Assembly (NCBI GenBank): GCA_049568075.1
Contig: CP144911.1
Strand: one strand, 5' to 3'
Source: Gottfriedia sp049568075
GTDB taxonomy: Bacteria > Bacillota > Bacilli > Bacillales > Bacillaceae_G
DNA: 64,000 bases
Below are positions 18,219-27,219 of the stretch, in pieces. Both the position numbers and the translations under genes were made by a program. Position 1 is the stretch's first letter. Each line of letters begins with the position of its first letter. Below the pieces are notes generated by a model. It was not told where the DNA came from. It saw nothing but the letters and a program-made list of their open reading frames with translations, and searched no databases.

Positions 18219-18731
18219 TTATTCGTAAATCGGCACCCAGCCTTCAGTAGTAACAAACAATCGAACAGCAACTACTTTACGATCCTCTGCTAATGTGAAG
18301 TAGTGGCGTACATTTGGTGGTACAGAAATTAAATCTCCAGGATTCAAATTAACATGGAAAAATCCTTCATTTCCTTCGATAATAAACGTACCGTGACCGC
18401 TAACTATGAAGCGAACTTCGTCATCTGTATGATGATGCTCGCGGTTGAAGTTTTTAAGTAAATCATTAAGATTTGGAGTTGCTTCTGAAAGAGTAATAAT
18501 ATCACTTGCTAAATAGCCACGTCTTGATGAAATACTGTCGATTTCAGCTTTAAAAGTTTCAAGAATTGCTGCTTTTTCATCATCTGATAAAATAAATTTT
18601 TCTTGTAGCGAACTATGTAATTGTTCGATATTCCAATTTTCGTAAATTACACCTTGTTCTTCTAAATATGCTTTTACCTCAACATCACTTGTAATATGAT
18701 AATCTTTTTTTTCTACCCAAATTGTTGCCAT
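18219..18731 (-). CDS. mtnD: Acireductone dioxygenase
   Basis: A 170-aa cupin enzyme of methionine salvage that oxidises acireductone to 2-keto-4-methylthiobutyrate and formate (Fe form). Metal ligands are visible in EHHHTDDEVRFIVSGHG (His, His, Glu) and the later VRHYFTLAEDRKVVAVRLF (His). It is the last gene of mtnWXBD, 16 nt after mtnB, and under the SAM riboswitch at 21281-21417. The product feeds MtnE (21476-22654). Confidence 0.95.
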   Translation of the reverse strand: MATIWVEKKDYHITSDVEVKAYLEEQGVIYENWNIEQLHSSLQEKFILSDDEKAAILETFKAEIDSISSRRGYLASDIITLSEATPNLNDLLKNFNREHHHTDDEVRFIVSGHGTFIIEGNEGFFHVNLNPGDLISVPPNVRHYFTLAEDRKVVAVRLFVTTEGWVPIYE

Positions 18732-18747
18732 TCTTCATTCCTCCAAA

Positions 18748-19374
18748 TTAGTTCTTTATAAATGTATTTTTTTGTATACCTTGTAAAGCGTATTGGAATA
18801 GAAACTCATAAGCTTCTAAATGTTTTTTTGCTTCAAATGCTGATTCTGCCCATACTGTTATACCATGATTGTGAATTAATACAGCACCATGATCATTTTT
18901 AATATGTGGAAGAAATTCATTTGCAAGAGTGGGGATATGCGCATGATTTTTTATAATTGGAATTGTAATTTCTGCATCTTCTTCCCAAAGTCCCAATGCT
19001 TTAATAATTTCAATACCAGAAAAAGATATCTCATCTTGATATGGGAAATCCTTTGTTATAAAGTTATTTGCTAAAGTGTGTACATGAAGAACGCATTTCG
19101 CATTTGTGTGTTGATAAATTAGACGATGCAAAATGGCTTCAGCTGATGGTTTTTTTGATTCATCCCAAACAGATTGGTCAAATTCATTAACGAGTAAAAA
19201 ATCGTCATAAGTATGTTTAGTTTTATCTTTACCACTAGTTGTAACTAAAAAGTTCAAAGGCTCCTCATTTACTTTAATTGATAAATTTCCGCTAGTTCCT
19301 AAAAACCAATCTCGATCAGCAAGTACTTTTTTTACTTCGCGAATTTCATCATAATGTTTGAAAAAGTCCTTCAT
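18748..19374 (-). CDS. mtnB: Methylthioribulose-1-phosphate dehydratase
   Basis: A 208-aa class II aldolase-fold enzyme that dehydrates MTRu-1-P to 2,3-diketo-5-methylthiopentyl-1-phosphate. It shows WFLGTSGNLSIKV, the zinc ligands CVLHVHTLANNF, and a C-terminal HNHGITVWAESAFEAKKHLEAYEFLFQ. Its ATG overlaps the mtnX stop by 4 nt, giving coupled translation. Third gene of the mtnWXBD operon. Confidence 0.95.
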   Translation of the reverse strand: MKDFFKHYDEIREVKKVLADRDWFLGTSGNLSIKVNEEPLNFLVTTSGKDKTKHTYDDFLLVNEFDQSVWDESKKPSAEAILHRLIYQHTNAKCVLHVHTLANNFITKDFPYQDEISFSGIEIIKALGLWEEDAEITIPIIKNHAHIPTLANEFLPHIKNDHGAVLIHNHGITVWAESAFEAKKHLEAYEFLFQYALQGIQKNTFIKN

Positions 19375-20024
19375 ACTAGCACCTCCTTCTCTAATGAAGC
19401 TCGAATATCATAGAAATTTTCAAAAGGAATGAAAGGTAAAGATAATTCTTCACATTTATCTTTTAAGAAATCTCGAGCAAAAATTAAATTAGCTTCTTTT
19501 GCAATTTGTAAGTCAGTAATTGAATCACCAATGACAATGATAAAATCATTTGCTTCACTAAATTTTCTTTTAACAGATGGTTTACACATTCCACAATCAT
19601 TCGTACAGTTTTCATCACAAGAATGATCCCAATGAATTTTTACAGTTTGGCCTGTAAAGTCAGTACGATTACATAAAATATCAGAAGATGGAAGGTAATC
19701 AGCTAATATTGGATGAACGAAAAAATCTAATCCGCCACTTACAACTTTTAACTCATATTGTTGTACGCTTACAAATTGTATAAAATCGCTAAAACCATCT
19801 CGAATGACAGTACGATTGATTACATAATCGGTCATTTCTTGTTTTTTCGTTGAAGGAATCGTAGCAAACATTTTCTCTACACCTTCTCGAATCGATATAT
19901 TGCCATTTAATACTTCACTAGTTAATCCACTTACTGAAGGTGGAGCAAATTCTTTAATTAAATTAACGATATTGTCTCCCTCTGTAATTGTTCCATCAAA
20001 ATCACAAAAAATCTTTATTGCCAT
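19371..20024 (-). CDS. mtnX: HK-MTPenyl-1-P phosphatase
   Basis: A 217-aa HAD-superfamily phosphatase, starting at ATG 20024 (MAIKIFCDFDGTITEGDN), just after the mtnW stop, with a TTTGGGGG RBS. The nucleophile motif DFDGT is at residues 8-12, and motif IV is FIIVIGDSITDLQIA. It dephosphorylates 2-hydroxy-3-keto-5-methylthiopentenyl-1-phosphate. Together with MtnW it replaces the fused MtnC enzyme found in other bacteria. A cysteine cluster CDENCTNDCGMC is typical of Bacillus MtnX. Confidence 0.95.
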   Translation of the reverse strand: MAIKIFCDFDGTITEGDNIVNLIKEFAPPSVSGLTSEVLNGNISIREGVEKMFATIPSTKKQEMTDYVINRTVIRDGFSDFIQFVSVQQYELKVVSGGLDFFVHPILADYLPSSDILCNRTDFTGQTVKIHWDHSCDENCTNDCGMCKPSVKRKFSEANDFIIVIGDSITDLQIAKEANLIFARDFLKDKCEELSLPFIPFENFYDIRASLEKEVLV

Positions 20025-20029
20025 TGTTG

Positions 20030-21250
20030 TTACCCCCAAAGTTGTAATGCTTTTTGTAGTGATGTATTTGGAAGTGCGTAGTCTTTTAGGTCAACTCCAG
20101 ATAATGTTGCTGAAATTGCTTCTCTAAATGCATTACCTCCACCAATTGGTCCATCCGGATGACCATGAACACCTCCGCCAGCGTTGATGACTTGCTCAAT
20201 TCCAAAATCTTGAATTAATTGAGGCACAAGTGCTGGGTGAATTCCTGCAGAAGGTACCGGGAATGTCTCTTTTAATCCATTTGATACTGTTAAATTTTCA
20301 GCAATTTTTAAAGCTGTCTCTTTTTCTAATGCAACTGATCCATATGGTGAAGGGAAAAGACTAAAATCTGCACCAGCAATTCGTAAAAGTTTACCAAGTA
20401 ATAATCCTGCGTCAATACCATAAATTGGAGAGGAACTAAACGCACCCGATACAGCAGGATGAGCCATAATTGGAATATTAATTGATGGATCTTCTGCCAA
20501 ACCTTGCAGTACATCAATTCCATACGAGAACACATTTAATAAAAATACATCAGCACCAGCTTCGGCAGCACGTAATGCTTTTTCTTTTAATTCATATGTA
20601 CGGCCAGTTAAATTCACCGCGTATAATGTTTTGTGTCCTGTTTTTTCATAAACTTGGTTCAAAATATTTTTTCCGTGAGTGACGCGATCCGTAATAGATG
20701 TAATTGTGTCAAAAAGGATCTCGTCATCTTTTATTAAATCTACGCCACCTAAAGCTTGCTTTTTTAATTCCTCTGAAATGTATTGAATATCTCTGCCGAT
20801 AATTGATTTAAAAATGCTCATTAATAAAGGTCGATCATATACATCCAATTTCTCTCGAATACCTTTAATACCAAATTTTGGACCCGGAAAAAGAGCTAAA
20901 ATGTCATCCGTAAAATTTAAATCAATTAGTTTAATTTCACCATCAAGGGATAGCTTACCGAAAACGGTTGTTAAAATTGCTGGTAGATCAGCTGAAAAAT
21001 TTAAGCTAGGATAATAGATTTCAATAATCCCTTTTGTCGGTTTATAGCCTAGAAAGTTAACGACATTTTCTTCGCATTCTATTTCACGTACTGAAAGAAC
21101 TTTGCCTTTATGCTTTTGTAATTGAATTTGATCATTTTGAGGTAAATTCGTCCATGAACCAACCGTTAAACCTAGCGCGATTGACTCTGCCTTTTTTTCT
21201 AAATGATGATTTTTATCATAAACTTGGTAAGTTGCTATTACTCCACTCAT
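20030..21250 (-). CDS. mtnW: DK-MTP-1-P enolase (RuBisCO-like protein)
   Basis: A 406-aa form IV RuBisCO-like protein. It enolises 2,3-diketo-5-methylthiopentyl-1-phosphate. The RuBisCO-fold segment LGGVDLIKDDEIL holds the metal-site region; it has an aspartate pair where true RuBisCO has a carbamylated Lys. GGVHGHPDGPIGGGNAFREA is the phosphate-binding end. First gene of mtnWXBD, directly behind a SAM-I riboswitch. Confidence 0.96.
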   Translation of the reverse strand: MSGVIATYQVYDKNHHLEKKAESIALGLTVGSWTNLPQNDQIQLQKHKGKVLSVREIECEENVVNFLGYKPTKGIIEIYYPSLNFSADLPAILTTVFGKLSLDGEIKLIDLNFTDDILALFPGPKFGIKGIREKLDVYDRPLLMSIFKSIIGRDIQYISEELKKQALGGVDLIKDDEILFDTITSITDRVTHGKNILNQVYEKTGHKTLYAVNLTGRTYELKEKALRAAEAGADVFLLNVFSYGIDVLQGLAEDPSINIPIMAHPAVSGAFSSSPIYGIDAGLLLGKLLRIAGADFSLFPSPYGSVALEKETALKIAENLTVSNGLKETFPVPSAGIHPALVPQLIQDFGIEQVINAGGGVHGHPDGPIGGGNAFREAISATLSGVDLKDYALPNTSLQKALQLWG

Positions 21251-21280
21251 TTCAAAACCTCCAAAAAGTTTTAGTCAAAC

Positions 21281-21417
21281 AAAAAACCTCTCCACTAAGG
21301 AGAGGTTTACCTACACCTTATCTGCCAGCAAATGCTGCGAGAATTAGCACCGTACTAGTTAACTAGCCGGTTGCCGGGTTTCATCGGGCTCGGTCCCTCC
21401 ACCTACTCTGAATAAAG
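21281..21417 (-). promoter_or_regulatory. SAM-I (S-box) riboswitch controlling mtnWXBD
   Basis: On the minus strand: P1 CTTTAT pairs with ATAAGG, then come the conserved GGTGGAGGGACCGAGCCCG, GATGAAACCCGGCAACC and CGGTGCTAATTC blocks. The 3' side ends in a terminator hairpin, AACCTCTCC/GGAGAGGTT (21307-21285), with a T-run. High SAM favours termination. About 30 nt separate the terminator from the mtnW start. Confidence 0.97.
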
Positions 21418-21450
21418 TAATATTTAATTTTGAATTCTTAATCTAATCGA

Positions 21451-21479
21451 ATTATTTCATGAACAATCACAATTGTCAA
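21451..21479 (-). promoter_or_regulatory. Promoter of the mtnWXBD leader
   Basis: TTGACA (21479-21474) and AATAAT (21456-21451) are 17 bp apart on the minus strand. The -35 overlaps the mtnE stop codon region. The block GTTCATGAAATAATTCGATTA around the -10 is nearly repeated upstream of mtnE (about 22706-22730), suggesting that the two mtn promoters are related. Confidence 0.65.
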
Positions 21480-22654
21480 ACATTAAATTTTGAAAATATT
21501 TCAATCTCTTTTAATCTAGCAACTGCTTCCTTCAATCGATCAATATCTGATAGTAGGCCGACTCTTACATACCCTTCTCCATATTCTCCAAATCCATTTC
21601 CGGGAGCGACTGCAATATGAGCCTTTTCAAGTAAAAGATCAGCAAATTCCTGTGATGTAAAACCTGATGGGATTTTTAACCATGCAAAAAACGAACCTGC
21701 AGGTGCAGTTACTTCCCATCCAATTTCGTGACAGCCACTAATAAATACATTTCTACGCTCTTCATAAAGTGCTAATAGTTGTTTTACACTTTCTTGAGAT
21801 TCAGTTAGCGCAGCAGCTGCAGCTTTTTGAACAGCAGGGAAGATGCTAACATAAAGATGATCCTGTAATAGATTAATTGCTGAAATAACCTCTTTATTTC
21901 CAACTGCAAAACCAATTCTCCAACCAGCCATATTATAAGTTTTAGAAAGGGTATAAATTTCAATCCCGCATTCCTTTGCTCCTGGAGTTTGAAGATAACT
22001 TAAAGGTTTTTTGCCGTCAAAACCAAATGCGCCGTAAGCAAAATCATGACAAACGGTAATCTGATTATTTTTTGCAAGCGCAACTGTTTCTTTAAAAAAT
22101 TCTTCAGTTGCTATAGCACCTGTGGGATTATTTGGATAATTGATAAATAATATTTTACTAGCACCCAAAACATCTTGAGGAATTAATTTATAATCTGGTA
22201 AAAATTGATTTTCTTCAAGTAATGGAAGCATGTATGGAACTGTTTTTGAAAGAGATATACCAGACAAATAGTCTGGATAGCCTGGGTCTGGAACTAAAAT
22301 TGTATCTCCTTCGTCACATAAACAAAGTGGTAGCTCTACTAATCCAGCTTTTCCACCGAATAATATGGCTACTTCTTCCTCTGGGTCTAAATCAACATCA
22401 TACTCTCGTTTATAAAATTCTACAACAGCATTTTTTAAAGAGCTCATTCCTCTAAACGGAGAATAACGATGAGTTAAAGGGTTTTCAACAGACTTTTGTA
22501 GTGCTTTTATAATATGGTCGGGTGTAGGTCGATCGGGATTTCCTTGTCCAAGATTAATGACATCATGACCATTATTAATTGACTGATTCACTTTTTGGAC
22601 TAGTGAAGCAAAAAATTGTTTTGGTAAATTGTTTAATAGTTTACTATGATTCAA
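21476..22654 (-). CDS. mtnE: Methionine-salvage aminotransferase
   Basis: A 392-aa fold-type I aminotransferase that converts 2-keto-4-methylthiobutyrate to methionine as the last salvage step. Motifs are INLGQGNPDRPTP, INYPNNPTGA and the PLP lysine in YTLSKTYNMAGWRIGF, with the carboxylate-binding Arg in GYVRVGLL. TTG 22654 was chosen because GGAG lies at the right distance; the frame's first GTG (22663) overlaps that RBS. It lies in the same order as ykrV-ykrW of B. subtilis. It has no S-box of its own within the 140 nt upstream. Confidence 0.93.
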   Translation of the reverse strand: MNHSKLLNNLPKQFFASLVQKVNQSINNGHDVINLGQGNPDRPTPDHIIKALQKSVENPLTHRYSPFRGMSSLKNAVVEFYKREYDVDLDPEEEVAILFGGKAGLVELPLCLCDEGDTILVPDPGYPDYLSGISLSKTVPYMLPLLEENQFLPDYKLIPQDVLGASKILFINYPNNPTGAIATEEFFKETVALAKNNQITVCHDFAYGAFGFDGKKPLSYLQTPGAKECGIEIYTLSKTYNMAGWRIGFAVGNKEVISAINLLQDHLYVSIFPAVQKAAAAALTESQESVKQLLALYEERRNVFISGCHEIGWEVTAPAGSFFAWLKIPSGFTSQEFADLLLEKAHIAVAPGNGFGEYGEGYVRVGLLSDIDRLKEAVARLKEIEIFSKFNV

Positions 22655-22803
22655 GTTAATCACTCCAAAAATATAATAAAATTAATTTGAATAGATCGTT
22701 TCTTAATCGAATGATTTTCATGAACGACTGTTGCAATAACTTTCACCATCATATATGCTCGATTTAAAAATGTCTATAAAATTTAGAATAGGGTGAATAA
22801 ATT

Positions 22804-23589
22804 GTGATTAAAATTGCGTGTATTCAATCTGACGTTATTTTAGGTGAATCAAAGACTAATTTAGAGAAAATGAAAACTCAAATAAACGAAGCTGTTAAAG
22901 AAAATATTCGTGTAATTGTACTACCTGAGCTATGGACAACAGGCTATTGTCTGGAAGAAATTGGTTTGCACACAGGTGAACAAGAAGTGATTATTTCTGA
23001 ACTTCAGTCCATCGCAAAATCAAATAATGTAATATTGATTGCTGGTTCGTTCCCAATTGCAAGAGAAAATGGTGTTACGAATACATTAATTGTTATTAGC
23101 AGTACTGGTGAATTAGTAAAAACTTATGATAAAGTTCATTTGTTCCAGTTAATGAACGAGCATCACTATCTTCAATCAGGGGAAACAGATGGACTTTTTG
23201 AAATCGATGGATTAACAGCTGCAGGATTTGTTTGCTATGATTTGCGTTTTCCTGAATGGATTGGAGCACATTCTCAAAAGGGTGCAAAAGTTTTATTTTT
23301 TGTTGCCGAATGGCCAATTCAAAGAATGAATCATTGGGAAATCTTATTAAAAGCAAGAGCAATCGAAAATCAGTGTTATGTTGTTGCATGTAATCGAGTA
23401 GGAAAAGATTTAGCAAATACATTTGGTGGAGGATCAATGATCATTGACCCTTGGGGAGAGGTAGTAACCAAAGGTAGCATGAATGAAGAAATCGTTTATG
23501 GCGAAATTGATCCAAAAAAAGTCGATGAAGTACGCGGTACAATCCCTATTTTTGAAGACAGAAAAGAAGGAATTTACAAAAAGTTTTGA
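22804..23589 (+). CDS. mtnU: Carbon-nitrogen hydrolase (omega-amidase-like)
   Basis: A 261-aa nitrilase-superfamily protein. The Glu-Lys-Cys triad is visible in LPELWTTGY (Glu), TYDKVHLF (Lys) and GFVCYDLRFPEW (Cys). In the salvage context (YkrU/MtnU) it is thought to hydrolyse the alpha-ketoglutaramate produced when glutamine is the amino donor for MtnE, pulling the transamination forward. GTG start with an AGGGTGA RBS. Divergent from mtnE. Confidence 0.9.
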   Translation: MIKIACIQSDVILGESKTNLEKMKTQINEAVKENIRVIVLPELWTTGYCLEEIGLHTGEQEVIISELQSIAKSNNVILIAGSFPIARENGVTNTLIVISSTGELVKTYDKVHLFQLMNEHHYLQSGETDGLFEIDGLTAAGFVCYDLRFPEWIGAHSQKGAKVLFFVAEWPIQRMNHWEILLKARAIENQCYVVACNRVGKDLANTFGGGSMIIDPWGEVVTKGSMNEEIVYGEIDPKKVDEVRGTIPIFEDRKEGIYKKF

Positions 23590-23652
23590 AAAAGTAATTG
23601 ACAAATTAAAAATCAATAAACTAAAATACGAATATAAAATCAAATATGCGAA

Positions 23653-23862
23653 CTCTTATTTCGAGTAGGCGGAGGGATTTGGCCCGACGATGCCCAGCAA
23701 CCGACCATAATACCATTGTGAAATGGGGCGTATTGTTTACGCCTGAGCTTAAATGCTCAGTAAGGCACGGTGCTAATTCCAACAGAAAAGAAATTTTCTG
23801 GTAGATAAGAGACGAAAGCCAATTAGTATTGCCTCTTTTCGTCTCGGAAAAGAGGCTTTTTA
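23653..23862 (+). promoter_or_regulatory. SAM-I (S-box) riboswitch controlling mtnKA and an ABC importer
   Basis: P1 CTCTTAT (23653-23659) pairs perfectly with ATAAGAG (23805-23811). In between are GGCGGAGGGATTTGGCCCG, ACGATGCCCAGCAACC and GGTGCTAATTCC. The terminator GCCTCTTTTC/GAAAAGAGGC (23831-23856) has a T-run. Antiterminator pairing of AGACGAAAG (23810-23818) with the TTTCGTCT side of the terminator is visible, so the on/off switch can be read directly. It should turn off when SAM is abundant. Confidence 0.97.
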
Positions 23863-23891
23863 TTTTGCAAAATTCAAGGGGGATGAATTTA

Positions 23892-25058
23892 GTGACTGTC
23901 ATTGAACGAAAAGAATATAGACCTTTAACAGAAGCAACTGCAATTACTTATTTACAAAAACTTGGCTATTTTAAAAATGAACTATGTGAATGTATAGAAA
24001 TTGGGGATGGGAATTTAAATTTAGTATTTAAAGTTAATCCAGTAGGAAGCGAGAAAGGGTTAATTATAAAACAGGCTCTACCATATGCAAAAGTTGTTGG
24101 TGAAAGCTGGCCACTTACATTAAAGCGAGCTACGATCGAGAGTAATGCGACAAAAATATACAATGAGTTAATCCCATTACATGCACCAAAAATTTTAGAG
24201 CATGACGAAGATCAAGCCATAACTGTAATGGAGGATCTTTCACACTTACAAATTCTACGAAAAGGTTTCATTGAGAAAAAAAGCTATCCGTTTTTAGCTG
24301 AACATATCGGTGAATTTTTAGCAAAGTCATTATTTTTCACTTCAGACTTTGGAACTTCACCAGCTAAGAAAAAAGAGCTAGAGTATCTTTTTAATAATCC
24401 TGACTTATGTGATATAACAGAAAATCTTGTGTATACAGATCCATTTTTTAACAGTGAAACAAATAGTTTTGAAGAAGAATTAACAGAAGAAATTAAAGAA
24501 CTATGGAATGATGCAGATTTACAAATTGAGGTTGCGAAACTAAAATTAGATTTCTTATCGAAAAAAGAAGCTTTATTACATGGTGATTTACATACGGGAA
24601 GCATTTTCGTATCTGAAACAGAAACAAAAGTAATTGACCCGGAATTTGCATTTGTCGGACCAATCGGATTTGATTTAGGGCAAATTCAAGCAAATTTACT
24701 TTTTCAACTTTTCAGCCGTACTGAACTAAAAAACGAAATTGTTGAACACATTTTAAACATTGAAAAAGTGTTTAATGAAACATTTATTCGACTATGGGAA
24801 GCGCATAGCGTTAGACCATTTAACCAAAAAGCTCTAATAAAAGAAAAGTTAGAAGGATATTGGGTGGATGCAATTGGGGTTATTGGATGTGAATTAATCC
24901 GAAGAAGTATCGGTCTTGCTCACGTTGAAGATATTGATTCACTGGAACATAATCAAAAAATTGAAGCAAAGAAAAAAGTCTTAAAATTCGGAGTTTATTG
25001 CATAAAAAATAGATTTACTATTAGGAATATTAGAAATTTACTTATTGGATTGGAGTAA
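23892..25058 (+). CDS. mtnK: 5-Methylthioribose kinase
   Basis: A 388-aa kinase of the choline kinase/APH fold that phosphorylates MTR to MTR-1-P. Conserved blocks are EIGDGNLNLVFKV, IKQALPYAKVVGESWPLT, VTVMEDLSHL, catalytic LLHGDLHTGSIFVS and metal-binding VIDPEFAFVGPIGFD. GTG 23892 was preferred because AAGGGGG lies 9 nt upstream; ATG 23883 would touch the RBS. First gene after the S-box, followed by mtnA at 6 nt. Confidence 0.95.
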   Translation: MTVIERKEYRPLTEATAITYLQKLGYFKNELCECIEIGDGNLNLVFKVNPVGSEKGLIIKQALPYAKVVGESWPLTLKRATIESNATKIYNELIPLHAPKILEHDEDQAITVMEDLSHLQILRKGFIEKKSYPFLAEHIGEFLAKSLFFTSDFGTSPAKKKELEYLFNNPDLCDITENLVYTDPFFNSETNSFEEELTEEIKELWNDADLQIEVAKLKLDFLSKKEALLHGDLHTGSIFVSETETKVIDPEFAFVGPIGFDLGQIQANLLFQLFSRTELKNEIVEHILNIEKVFNETFIRLWEAHSVRPFNQKALIKEKLEGYWVDAIGVIGCELIRRSIGLAHVEDIDSLEHNQKIEAKKKVLKFGVYCIKNRFTIRNIRNLLIGLE

Positions 25059-25064
25059 TAATCG

Positions 25065-26114
25065 ATGACTACATTACAGCAAATACCTGAATCATTACAA
25101 TGGAACGGTGAAAGTTTAAAAATTTTAGACCAAACTAAACTACCAACTGAAATACACTATTTTGATGCAACGACATTATTAGATGTACGTGAAGCAATCG
25201 TAAAATTACAAGTAAGAGGAGCACCAGCGATTGGTTTAGCAGCTGCATATGGACTGTATTTAGGTGTTCGAGAACTTGAAACTGAACAAATTGATGAATT
25301 TCATCAACAAGCTAGATTATTAGCAGATGAACTAATTAGTGCTAGACCAACTGCAGTAAATTTAGCATGGGCTGTTGAAAAACTAATTAGCTCTAGTAAA
25401 GAAGCAGTAACTGTATACGAAGCTAAATTATTCATCATGGAAGAAGCAATTAAATTACATGAAGCAGATGAGGCAACTTGCAAAGAAATCGGTGAAAACG
25501 CCTTAACATTATTACATGACGGAGCAGCAGTATTAACTCATTGCAACGCAGGGAGTATCGCGACAAGTCGATACGGAACAGCTTTAGCTCCACTTCACTT
25601 AGCAAAAGAAAAAGGCTGGGAAATTTCGGCTTATGCAACTGAAACAAGACCAGTATTTCAAGGTGCAAGACTGACATCTTGGGAATTGAACCAAAGTGGT
25701 ATCCCAGTTACATTATTAACTGATAATATGGTCGGCTACTTATTACAAAATAAAAAAGTAGATGCTGTTATTGTTGGTGCTGATCGCATTACTGCTAACG
25801 GAGACACTGCAAATAAAATTGGAACATTACAATTAGCGATTTTAGCTAACTTTTACCAAATTCCATTTTATGTAGCTGCTCCTTTATCAACAATCGATTT
25901 AACAATCGAAACAGGGAATGAAATTGTAATTGAACAACGCGATCGTACTGAAGTAACGCATATCGGAAATGTTCAAATTGCCCCTGAAGGAATCAATGTA
26001 CTAAACCCAGCGTTTGACGTGACGCCGAATGAATTAATAACAGCGATTATTACGGAAAAAGGCATTGTTTCTAGCGATTATAAAGAAACGTTTAAAAGTT
26101 GGGAGGAAGAGTAA
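25065..26114 (+). CDS. mtnA: Methylthioribose-1-phosphate isomerase
   Basis: A 349-aa eIF2B-related isomerase that converts the aldose MTR-1-P to methylthioribulose-1-P. Family motifs: VRGAPAIGLAAAYGLYLG, RPTAVNLAWAVEKL, LTHCNAGSIATSRYGTALAP with the catalytic Cys, and VIVGADRITANGDTANKIGT with the catalytic Asp. Its TAA overlaps the ATG of the following ABC binding-protein gene (TAATG), so the transporter is translationally coupled to salvage. Confidence 0.97.
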   Translation: MTTLQQIPESLQWNGESLKILDQTKLPTEIHYFDATTLLDVREAIVKLQVRGAPAIGLAAAYGLYLGVRELETEQIDEFHQQARLLADELISARPTAVNLAWAVEKLISSSKEAVTVYEAKLFIMEEAIKLHEADEATCKEIGENALTLLHDGAAVLTHCNAGSIATSRYGTALAPLHLAKEKGWEISAYATETRPVFQGARLTSWELNQSGIPVTLLTDNMVGYLLQNKKVDAVIVGADRITANGDTANKIGTLQLAILANFYQIPFYVAAPLSTIDLTIETGNEIVIEQRDRTEVTHIGNVQIAPEGINVLNPAFDVTPNELITAIITEKGIVSSDYKETFKSWEEE

Positions 26115-27217
26115 TGAAAAAAATTATTGCAACACTATCAATTGCATCAGTATTATTAACTGCTTGTGCAAATGAACAAAATGTAGTTTCAACTAAAAAA
26201 TCTGAAAATGCTAGTACTGAAGTAAAGAAAGTATCCGCAAGTAGCAATGCTGAAATTCCTAAAGCAATAAAAAAGAAAACAAAAATTGCTTTAATTATGG
26301 AGTTTTCAATTGGAACTTTTTCTTCACAATATATCGATGGCGTAAAAAAACAAGTTGGGAAATTTGGCGGAGAGGTACAAGTATATAATGCTGATAATGA
26401 TTTAGCAAAGATGGCCTCCAATTTAGATACAGCCGTCAATTCTAAGGTTGATGGAATTTTAATCGATCATGGGCGAAAAGAAACATTAGAAAAAGGTGTG
26501 AAAAAAGCGTTAGCTGCAGGCATTCCAGTTGTTTCTTTTGATAGTGATTTAAATATTCCTGGTGTTACAATAATTGACCAAGATGACTACAGTTTAGCAT
26601 GGAAAAGTTTAAAGAGTTTAGCAGAAGGATTAAACGGAAAAGGGAATATCGCAACAATTTGGGTAGGTGGTTTTACACCGATGGAGCGCAGAAAAGTTAT
26701 TCTTGATGCATTTTATAAACGTTATCCGAATATAAAAGAGGTTGCCAGATTCGGAAAAGCAAGTAGTAATACGATGCTAGATACACAAGCTCAGGTAGAA
26801 GCTTTATTAAAGAAATATCCTAAAGGTCAACTTGATGCTATTTTTGCAACTTGGGATGAGTTTGCAAAAGGAGCTACAAAAGCAATTCAACAAGCTGGAC
26901 GTAATGAAGTAAAAGTTTACGGAATTGATTTAAGTGATGAAGATCTTCAATTAATTCAGGAAAAAAATTCACCGTGGGTTACTTCAGCTGCAAGTGATCC
27001 GGGAGAGATTGGAGAAGTTCAATCTAGATTCCTATATCAAAAAATAGCTGGAGAAGAAACGCCAGATATTTATTCTTTAGAACCTAAATTAATAGAGAAA
27101 GAGGAGCTTCCAAATACTCCAATTAAAGTTAGTGATCTAAGAAAATATAGTAATAACTGGATACCTTCACAAGCTGCAACTTCACCATGGATGGAGAAAT
27201 TAGATAAGGGGAACTAA
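26114..27217 (+). CDS. Sugar-type ABC importer lipoprotein, candidate methylthioribose binder
   Basis: A 367-aa substrate-binding lipoprotein. ATG 26114 overlaps the mtnA stop and has GGGAGG upstream. The lipobox LLTAC anchors C17. The mature part is a RbsB/periplasmic-binding-protein type 1 domain (KIALIMEFSIGTFSSQYIDGVKKQ, DGILIDHGRKETLEKGVKKAL, IPVVSFDSDL). Its neighbours are the matching ATPase and permease. Position in the S-box operon directly behind mtnKA makes methylthioribose the most likely ligand; this is inference from context. Confidence 0.88.
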   Translation: MKKIIATLSIASVLLTACANEQNVVSTKKSENASTEVKKVSASSNAEIPKAIKKKTKIALIMEFSIGTFSSQYIDGVKKQVGKFGGEVQVYNADNDLAKMASNLDTAVNSKVDGILIDHGRKETLEKGVKKALAAGIPVVSFDSDLNIPGVTIIDQDDYSLAWKSLKSLAEGLNGKGNIATIWVGGFTPMERRKVILDAFYKRYPNIKEVARFGKASSNTMLDTQAQVEALLKKYPKGQLDAIFATWDEFAKGATKAIQQAGRNEVKVYGIDLSDEDLQLIQEKNSPWVTSAASDPGEIGEVQSRFLYQKIAGEETPDIYSLEPKLIEKEELPNTPIKVSDLRKYSNNWIPSQAATSPWMEKLDKGN

Positions 27218-27219
27218 AG

